Below are positions 1 through 4,468 of a stretch of DNA of 9,328 nt, piece after piece. This DNA is from CAZUZD01 sp964624465 (GTDB lineage Bacteria; Planctomycetota; Planctomycetia; Isosphaerales; Isosphaeraceae), in contig CAZUZD010000252.1 in NCBI GenBank assembly GCA_964624465.1, positions 1 through 9,328 of the forward strand, written 5' to 3'. The position numbers and the translations under genes were made by a program. The notes beneath the pieces were generated by a model. That model saw only the letters and a list, made by a program, of their open reading frames with translations, was not told where the DNA came from and ran no database searches. Every line of letters starts with the position of its first letter. Position 1 is the first letter of the stretch.

Positions 1-75
1 CCGCGCCAGCGCCCGCGCCACGCGGGCCAGCCAGCCCGGCGCCCGCGCCGGATCCCCCCGCTGGGCCCGTTCCAC
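1..75 (-). CDS. possible 5' end of a gene of unknown function (partial)
   Basis: Read on the minus strand from a GTG at 75, the frame stays open to the window edge for 25 codons. A Shine-Dalgarno-like GGGAGG lies at 86-81 on the minus strand, 5 nt before the GTG. The peptide starts ERAQRGDPARAPGWLARVAR, which is arginine- and alanine-rich, and nearly all third positions are G or C, as in the real genes here. It is too short to assign to a family. In such GC-rich DNA a frame of this length can be open by chance, so the call rests on the start site and codon use only. If real, it is transcribed away from the secreted-protein gene at 304. Confidence 0.3.
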   Translation of the reverse strand, partial: MERAQRGDPARAPGWLARVARALAR

Positions 76-303
76 TCCCGCCTCCCGACCGTGGCCGATG
101 CCACACAAGCGGCATTGTCGCGAAACTTCGCTCAACCAACTAGGCCTGGATTTGTCAATTTAGGGGCCTTGGGTGTTTTCTTCCGAAAGCGGGGGACGTA
201 TGCTAGGCGCTGTCCGGGTGGTCTTACCCGGGTCCCGTCGTCGCCGCGACGGCGGTGACACCTTCCAAGTTGCCGATCCTGATTGCCACGGAGTGAGCCT
301 CTC

Positions 304-735
304 ATGCGACGTCACCTGAGCATCCTGACGCTGGCGGGTCTGATGGGCGGTCTGGTCCTGGCTGGCGACGCCAGCGCCTGCCACAAGAAGAAGGCCTGTG
401 CGACCCCGGTCGCCTGCGCCGCCCCGGCCCCGGTGGTCTGCGAGCCGGCCCCGGCTCCGGTCTGCGCCCCGAAGAAGAAGTGCGGCCTGCTCGGCGGCAT
501 GAAGGGTCACATGGGCGGCCTGAAGGGCCGTCTCTGCCACAAGAAGGCCGCCCCGGTCTGCGCCCCGGCCCCGGTCTGCGCCCCGGTCTACGAGGCCGCC
601 CCGGTCGCCTACGCCTACGCCGCCCCGCAGACCTACGAGGTCACCGCCGCCCCGCAGGCCACCCCGGTCGCCCCGGCCAAGGCCATCCCGCAGGCCGCCC
701 CGGCCGTCCCGGCCAAGGGCATGCCCCAGCAGTGA
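304..735 (+). CDS. small secreted Cys/Pro/Ala/Lys-rich protein
   Basis: The product is 143 residues with no family I can name. Residues 1-25 look like a Sec signal peptide: RR at 2-3, a hydrophobic stretch at about 6-20, and an A-S-A cleavage site just before Cys26. The mature part has nine cysteines (26, 32, 38, 46, 54, 60, 78, 86, 92), two CHKK motifs (26-29, 78-81), a KKKC segment, a short Gly/Met/Lys-rich stretch (61-76), and an Ala/Pro/Gln tail that ends in PQQ. PVCAP occurs three times (codons near 457, 553 and 571). The ATG at 304 is preceded by GGAG (290-293), 10 nt upstream. A TTG at 283 is in frame but would put a charged segment before the signal peptide. Similar low-complexity cysteine-rich exported proteins are, as I recall, common in planctomycetes. 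A structural, wall-associated or metal-binding role is inference. The sequence ASAC could also be a poor lipobox. The gene is monocistronic, with a hairpin terminator downstream. Confidence 0.85.
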   Translation: MRRHLSILTLAGLMGGLVLAGDASACHKKKACATPVACAAPAPVVCEPAPAPVCAPKKKCGLLGGMKGHMGGLKGRLCHKKAAPVCAPAPVCAPVYEAAPVAYAYAAPQTYEVTAAPQATPVAPAKAIPQAAPAVPAKGMPQQ

Positions 736-807
736 GCGGTCTCCGGGCTTGAGGCGGTGATCGGTCCCTGACGGGGCCGAGCCACTGCCCGCCGGGCGCC
801 CCGCCCT

Positions 808-851
808 CCGGGCACGCGAGGTTCGCCAGCCGGCGTCCCTCGCGTGCCCGG
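808..851 (+). terminator. hairpin terminator after the secreted-protein gene
   Basis: A perfect 14-bp inverted repeat (808-821 and 838-851) has arms built on GGGCACGCGAGG and CCTCGCGTGCCC. The 16-nt loop can pair further (CGCC at 824-827 with GGCG at 832-835). The stem is followed by TCTCATTTC, which is only moderately T-rich. It sits 73 nt after the stop at 735 and 77 nt before the methyltransferase start. Intrinsic termination fits best; without a clean T-run, an mRNA-stabilising 3' stem is the alternative. Confidence 0.65.
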
Positions 852-892
852 TCTCATTTCCCCCCGGACCCCGGCCCGGTCCGCCTCGACCC

Positions 893-921
893 GCGACGAC
901 GCCCGGGCCGCCAGGTAGACT
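893..921 (+). promoter_or_regulatory. candidate promoter for a leaderless methyltransferase mRNA
   Basis: TAGACT at 916-921 resembles a -10 box (4 of 6 bases, including the key TA and final T). GCGACG at 893-898 keeps the GAC core of a -35 box at a 17-nt spacing. The -10 box ends 6 nt before the ATG at 928, so transcription would begin at or within a base or two of the start codon. The ATG has no convincing ribosome binding site (only AGG at 913-915), which agrees with leaderless translation. The -35 box is weak and the call is inference. Confidence 0.4.
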
Positions 922-927
922 GTCGGC

Positions 928-1902
928 ATGTCGCACGCACCCCACCCGCCCACGGCCCACGCCCGCGACCGGGCCGGGATCGCGGACCTGTTCGTCTGCC
1001 CGGCCTGCCGGGGCCCGCTCGAGCCCGACGCGGCGTCGGACGGCCTGGGCTGCCGACCCTGTGGCGCCTCGTACCCGATCCAGGGGGGCATCCTCCGCCT
1101 GGGCGGGCAGGCGTACGTCGCCAGCTTTGGCCGGCAGTGGAACCGCTACGAGGTCGCCCGGCCCGAGGAGGACGCCGCCGTCTTCCGGGTCAAGACCGGA
1201 CTCGACCCGGCGAGCCTGGCCGGCCAGCTCGTGCTCGACGCCGGCTGCGGCGGCGGCCGCTACGCCCGGCTGCTGGGCTCGCTGGGCGCGCGCGTCGTGG
1301 GCGTCGACCTGAGCTCGGCCGTCGACGCCGCCGCGCGGCTCTGCGCCGACCTGCCCGACGTCCAGATCGCCCAGGCCGACCTGCTGGAGCTGCCCCTGGC
1401 GCCGGGGCGGTTCGACGTGGCCTTCTCGATCGGCGTGCTGCACCACAGCCCCGACCCCCGCCGCGCCTTCGCGCGGGTGGCCGCCTGCGTCCGCCCCGGC
1501 GGCCGGCTGGCGGTGTGGCTGTACCGCCGGAACACCCCGCCTCAGGAGTGGCTCAATTCGGGCCTGCGGGCCGCGACCACCCGGCTGCCGGCGCGCGTGC
1601 TCGAGGGCCTCTCGGCCGCGCTGGGGGTCGTCGGCAGCGTGCCGGTGCTCAAGCAGACCCTCAACAAGGTGGCCAACTTCTCGAACCACCCCGACTGGAC
1701 CCTGCGGGTCTGCGACAACTTCGACTGGTACGCCCCGAAGTACCAGTCGCACCACACCGTCGCCGAGCTGATGGGCTGGTTCGCCGAGGAGGGGTTCACC
1801 GACCTCGTCGAGCTCGCCCCCGCCAAGGCCGGCCCGGTCTACGACTGGGCCTACCGCCACGACCTGATCATCGGCAGCGTCGTCAAAGTCGCAGTCACTT
1901 AG
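928..1902 (+). CDS. SAM-dependent class I methyltransferase with N-terminal zinc ribbon
   Basis: The 324-residue cytoplasmic protein should transfer a methyl group from S-adenosylmethionine; the acceptor is not predictable from sequence. Residues 21-56 form a Trm112-like zinc ribbon with Cys24-Cys27 and Cys42-Cys45 and the typical CGASYPI ending. The methyltransferase core follows: motif I VLDAGCGGGRYA (102-113), acidic motif II GVDLS (125-129), AQADLLELPL (148-157), motif IV FDVAFSIGVLHHSPDP (162-177) and the PGG turn at 190-192. This is the Methyltransf_11/UbiE-like pattern. The C-terminal part, with DNFDWYAPKYQSHH (263-276) and WFAEEGF (284-290), is a conserved tail in ribbon-bearing methyltransferases found among polysaccharide and small-molecule modifying enzymes. 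No catalytic motif is missing. The gene stands alone between a terminator and a repeat element, so its context gives no substrate clue. The start ATG is supported by the position of the ribbon and by the leaderless-type promoter. Confidence 0.9.
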   Translation: MSHAPHPPTAHARDRAGIADLFVCPACRGPLEPDAASDGLGCRPCGASYPIQGGILRLGGQAYVASFGRQWNRYEVARPEEDAAVFRVKTGLDPASLAGQLVLDAGCGGGRYARLLGSLGARVVGVDLSSAVDAAARLCADLPDVQIAQADLLELPLAPGRFDVAFSIGVLHHSPDPRRAFARVAACVRPGGRLAVWLYRRNTPPQEWLNSGLRAATTRLPARVLEGLSAALGVVGSVPVLKQTLNKVANFSNHPDWTLRVCDNFDWYAPKYQSHHTVAELMGWFAEEGFTDLVELAPAKAGPVYDWAYRHDLIIGSVVKVAVT

Positions 1903-1932
1903 CGCGCCTGACGCCAGGGAGCCCGTCTCGGC

Positions 1933-2061
1933 GTAGGGCGGATCAGCGCAGCGTCATCCGCCGGGCCGGGTCGGTGGCCATTGTCCGGACCGGTCGGACG
2001 GGCCAATCGCGAGGCCGCCCCTCCGGTCGCGGCGGATGACGCTGGCGCTGATCCGCCCTAC
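1933..2061. repeat. BIME-like repeat element, copy 1 (REP - spacer - inverted REP)
   Basis: The left unit (1933-1962) is GTAG followed by an imperfect hairpin, with GGCGGAT at 1937-1943 pairing with ATCCGCC at 1956-1962. The right unit (2031-2061) is its reverse complement with one extra base in the loop, and ends in CTAC. The 68-nt spacer holds a small hairpin, GTCCG (1983-1987) with CGGAC (1995-1999). A tetranucleotide GTAG at the foot of an imperfect hairpin is the hallmark of REP sequences recognised by RAYT transposases, and two such units in inverted orientation make a BIME. A second copy of the same size lies at 8437-8564. The element lies 30 nt after the methyltransferase stop and before a convergent gene, so it may also act as a terminator or 3' mRNA stabiliser for both. 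Confidence 0.85.
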
Positions 2062-2132
2062 GCATCCACCGGATGGCCTCTCCTCCGGGCGCGGCGGATG
2101 ACGCTGTCGCTGATCCGCCCTACGCATTCCTT
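2009..2132. repeat. tandem duplication of the right half of the BIME (62-bp period)
   Basis: The stretch 2009-2070 is repeated at 2071-2132. The two parts share the GGCC and CCTCCGG blocks, then CGCGGCGGATGACGCTG, then CGCTGATCCGCCCTACGCAT, with the same 53-nt length from block start to CTAC. The second REP hairpin of this pair is 2093-2123 and differs from 2031-2061 at only one loop base (T for G). The outer part has diverged more. This gives the locus three REP units, ordered forward, inverted, inverted. Confidence 0.8.
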
Positions 2133-2144
2133 CCGACCCGAGAC

Positions 2145-3086
2145 TCAGCGGCGGGCCGGGGCGAGGCGGTGGCCGCGGAGGTTGGTGGGGACGCGGTACA
2201 GGCTCTTCCCGGCGGTGATGTAGAGGGTCGAGAGGTCGGGGCCGCCGAACTCGACGTTGGTGGGGGTCTCGGGCACGGGCAGGAAGCCGACGGGGATGCC
2301 CTTCGGGTCGGAGACGGTGATGCCCGCCAGCCGGCCGGCGCCGGCGGTGGCGACGATCAGGCCGTCGGCGGTGATCGTCATGCCGTCGATGCCCCGGCCG
2401 TCGCCGAAGTCCTTGAGCACCTTGCCGGGGGCGGTGGCCTTGCCCGCCGCGTCGAGGGGCACGGCCAGGAGCACCCGACGCTTCGGGCCGTTGTCGGCGA
2501 CGTAGAGGGTCTGGCCGTCGGGGCTGATCACCAGGCCATTGGGCTTGAAGGCGCCGGTCTCGACGCGGGCGACGGTGCCGTCGGGGTCGATGCGATAGAC
2601 CGACTCCTCGGCCAGCTCGCGGGGCTCGTCGCCCACGTAGCGCGGGTCGGAGACGTACACCCGGCCGGCGGCGTCGAGGGCGACGTCGTTGGGGCTGTTG
2701 AACCGCTTGCCGTCGAAGCGGTCGGCCAGGGTGCGCACGGTGCCGTCCTTCTCCGTGATCGAGACCCGCCGGCCGCCGCCGGTGTTGGCGCCCTCGGCGG
2801 CGACGAGCCGGCCGTCGGGCGTGAACAGCAGGCCGTTGGCCCGGCCGCTGGGCTCGCGATCGACGGTGACGGCCTTCGTCGCCGGGTCGAACCGGAGGAT
2901 CCGGTTGCCGATGTCGGAGAACAGCAGCGCGCCGTCGGGCGCCAGGGCCCCGCCCTCGGTGAACTCCCCCTCGGCCCAGAGCCGCTCGACGACCGCGTCG
3001 GGCTCGAACGGCGGCCGGGCGGCGGCGGGCTCCTGCGCGGGGCTCACGGCCAGCAGGGTGCAGAGCAGCAGCAGGGGCGTGGGCAT
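2145..3086 (-). CDS. secreted SMP-30/gluconolactonase-like beta-propeller protein
   Basis: The 313-residue product belongs to the SMP-30/gluconolactonase/LRE-like family, metal-dependent six-bladed propellers that hydrolyse sugar lactones and related esters. An N-terminal signal peptide (MPTPLLLLCTLLAV, then cleavage near 18-23) places it outside the cytoplasm. The usual metal-site segments are present: Glu44 in FTEGGALAP, Asn133 in SPNDVALD, Asn183 in FKPNGLVIS and Asp234 in GIDGMTIT. Repeated blade motifs such as LLFSDIGNRILRFDP, GRVYVSDPRY and QTLYVADNG are also visible. I chose the ATG at 3086 over one at 3131 because it begins the signal peptide directly, has AGGGAG (3103-3098) 11 nt upstream, and lies downstream of a good promoter whose -10 box would overlap the earlier ATG. 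The gene is divergent from the transporter operon and convergent with the methyltransferase. Its true substrate is unknown; planctomycetes have many paralogues, so a glucono-lactone substrate should not be assumed. Confidence 0.88.
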   Translation of the reverse strand: MPTPLLLLCTLLAVSPAQEPAAARPPFEPDAVVERLWAEGEFTEGGALAPDGALLFSDIGNRILRFDPATKAVTVDREPSGRANGLLFTPDGRLVAAEGANTGGGRRVSITEKDGTVRTLADRFDGKRFNSPNDVALDAAGRVYVSDPRYVGDEPRELAEESVYRIDPDGTVARVETGAFKPNGLVISPDGQTLYVADNGPKRRVLLAVPLDAAGKATAPGKVLKDFGDGRGIDGMTITADGLIVATAGAGRLAGITVSDPKGIPVGFLPVPETPTNVEFGGPDLSTLYITAGKSLYRVPTNLRGHRLAPARR

Positions 3087-3130
3087 GGCGGTCGCGGCTC
3101 CCTGGGGGCGGGGGTGGCGGTCGTGGGCCA

Positions 3131-3159
3131 ACGCTACGGGCGTCCCGGGCGGGGGTCAA
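3131..3159 (-). promoter_or_regulatory. sigma-70-type promoter of the SMP-30-like gene
   Basis: On the minus strand TTGACC (3159-3154) is separated by exactly 17 nt from TAGCGT (3136-3131). The -35 box matches five of six consensus bases and the -10 box keeps the essential A at position 2 and T at position 6. Transcription would start near 3124, giving a leader of about 38 nt with its ribosome site at 3103-3098. This also argues against translation from the upstream ATG at 3131. Confidence 0.6.
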
Positions 3160-3196
3160 GGGGCGGGATCGCGGTCGGGCCGGTGGTCGCGGTCCT

Positions 3197-3232
3197 TTGC
3201 AGGAGCCCCCCGGTTGCCTATCATGGGCAACC
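3197..3232 (+). promoter_or_regulatory. candidate promoter with an operator-like dyad, ahead of the transporter operon
   Basis: TTGCAG (3197-3202) and TATCAT (3219-3224) are spaced by 16 nt; the -10 box matches five of six bases, the -35 box three. A perfect 7-bp inverted repeat, GGTTGCC (3212-3218) and GGCAACC (3226-3232), is centred on the -10 box, which fills its 7-nt centre. A dimeric regulator bound there would cover the -10 region and could repress the operon. No regulator gene is in the window. Transcription would begin near 3231, leaving a leader of about 60 nt before the ATG at 3292. Confidence 0.45.
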
Positions 3233-3274
3233 AACGACTGCCGGGCCCGATTCGGGGCGCCGGCGCGGATCGCC

Positions 3275-3282
3275 GGGGGAGG
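3275..3282 (+). promoter_or_regulatory. ribosome binding site that fixes the start of the adaptor gene
   Basis: The purine-rich GGGGGAGG ends 9 nt before the ATG at 3292. An in-frame ATG at 3223 lies inside the probable -10 box and has no such site, so 3292 is preferred. Confidence 0.65.
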
Positions 3283-3291
3283 CTGCTCGCG

Positions 3292-4452
3292 ATGGGACTC
3301 AGGCACGCTCGATCGTCGCGGGGCAGCGCGGTGTGGTGGCTGGTCGGGCTGCTGGCCCTGGTCGGCGCCGGCCTGTTCGCGTACCGCTACCGCCAGATGA
3401 CGCTGGCCAACGCGCTGCCGGCCACGATCGTCTCGGGCAACGGCCGGGTCGAGTCGGTGCAGGTCGACGTCTCGGCCAAGGAGCCCGGCCGGGTCAAGGA
3501 GATCCGGGCCCGCGAGGGCGACCTCGTGCAGCCCGGCCAGGTGCTGGCGGTGATGGACACCGTGACCCTCGAGGCCGAGCTGGCGCGGGCCAAGGCCAAC
3601 GTGGCGCAGCAGCAGGCCGCGGCCATCGAGGTCGAGAGCGCCATCGCCAAGGCGGACAGCGAGCTGAAGCTGGCCCAGGTCGAGTACACCCGCACCAAGA
3701 ACCTGCTCGCCCGCAACGTCGCCACCCGCGAGGACTTCGACCGCCGCCAGACCGAGGTCAAGCGGGCCGAGGCCACCTTCGAGGGCCAGAAGGCGCGCCT
3801 GAACACCGTCAACCAGTCGGTCGAGGCCAGCCGGGCCGAGGTCGCCGGCATCCAGTCGCGGATCGACGACGCGACCCTCAAGGCCCCGGTCCGGGGCCGG
3901 GTGCTGTACCGGCTCACCGAGCTGGGCGAGGTCCTCCCCGCCGGCGGCAAGGTGCTCACGCTGGTCAACCTCGAAGACGTGTACATGGAGATCTACCTGC
4001 CGGCGCAGTCGGTGGCGAAGGTCGCGATCGGGGCCGACGCGCGGATCGTGCTCGACGCCGCACCCGAGTACGCGGCGCGGGCCAAGGTGAGCTTCGTCGC
4101 CCCCGAGGCGCAGTTCACCCCCAAGCAGGTCGAGACCCGCAGCGAGCGCGACAAGCTCATGTTCCGGGTCAAGCTCACCCTGCCGCCCGAGCGGATCTTG
4201 CCCTACATCGAGCGGATCAAGACCGGCATCCGGGGCGTCGGCTACGTCAAGCTCGACGACGCCACCGAGTGGCCCGAGCGGCTCAACCGGCCGTTCCCGC
4301 TGCCGCCCGCCACCGCCACCGCCACCGCCGCCGCCGCCGCGCCGGCAGCGGACGCCGCCCCGACGACCGTTCCGGCCGCGTCCGAGCCCGCCGCCACGCC
4401 CGCCGCGGCCCCCGCACCGGCAGCCCCCGCCGCGGCGACCTCCGGGTCCTGA
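3292..4452 (+). CDS. yhiI: HlyD-family membrane fusion protein of an RbbA-type ABC transporter
   Basis: The 386-residue protein is a periplasmic adaptor anchored in the inner membrane. It should link the ABC pump encoded downstream to the outer envelope. It has one N-terminal membrane helix (about 14-31) after basic residues. A biotinyl-lipoyl half-motif follows (GRVESVQVDVSAKEPGRVKE, 51-70, with REGDLVQPGQVLAVMD at 74-89). Next come a long Ala/Glu/Lys coiled-coil hairpin (about 92-190), the second lipoyl half (TLKAPVRGRVLYRLTELGEV, 195-214) and a beta-barrel domain to about 325. The core matches the YhiI/YbhG type. The tail 334-386 is almost entirely Ala, Pro and Thr and is not part of the usual family, whose members are near 330-355 residues. 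The gene is first in a three-gene operon, 16 nt before the ATPase gene. The symbol is given by synteny and similarity to E. coli yhiI; ybhG-like is the alternative. Confidence 0.88.
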   Translation: MGLRHARSSRGSAVWWLVGLLALVGAGLFAYRYRQMTLANALPATIVSGNGRVESVQVDVSAKEPGRVKEIRAREGDLVQPGQVLAVMDTVTLEAELARAKANVAQQQAAAIEVESAIAKADSELKLAQVEYTRTKNLLARNVATREDFDRRQTEVKRAEATFEGQKARLNTVNQSVEASRAEVAGIQSRIDDATLKAPVRGRVLYRLTELGEVLPAGGKVLTLVNLEDVYMEIYLPAQSVAKVAIGADARIVLDAAPEYAARAKVSFVAPEAQFTPKQVETRSERDKLMFRVKLTLPPERILPYIERIKTGIRGVGYVKLDDATEWPERLNRPFPLPPATATATAAAAAPAADAAPTTVPAASEPAATPAAAPAPAAPAAATSGS

Positions 4453-4468
4453 GCCAGAGGACCCCGCG

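Noticed and set aside
130..158. Perfect TTGACA (minus strand, 158-153) as a promoter for the left-edge gene
   Set aside because: No acceptable -10 box occurs 16-19 nt downstream (TTGAGC or neighbours only).
235..252. 6-bp hairpin CCGTCG/CGACGG in the leader of the secreted-protein gene as a riboswitch or attenuator
   Set aside because: The stem is short, expected by chance at this GC content, and there is no wider conserved fold that I can recognise.
283..303. TTG start adding seven residues to the small secreted protein
   Set aside because: It would put Arg, Ser and Glu residues ahead of the signal peptide and overlap the GGAG site that serves the ATG at 304.
160..1860. Long open frame on the minus strand opposite the secreted protein and methyltransferase
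   Set aside because: It is low-complexity Gly/Arg/Ala/Val sequence with no domain, antisense to two well-supported genes; GC-rich DNA keeps such frames open by lack of stops.
1933..2123. CRISPR array
   Set aside because: The repeats are palindromic, occur in opposite orientations, and their spacers are homologous to one another; there are no cas genes. BIME architecture explains them better.
3223..3291. Upstream in-frame ATG for the adaptor gene
   Set aside because: It lies within the probable -10 box and lacks a ribosome site, while the ATG at 3292 has a strong one and starts directly before the membrane anchor.
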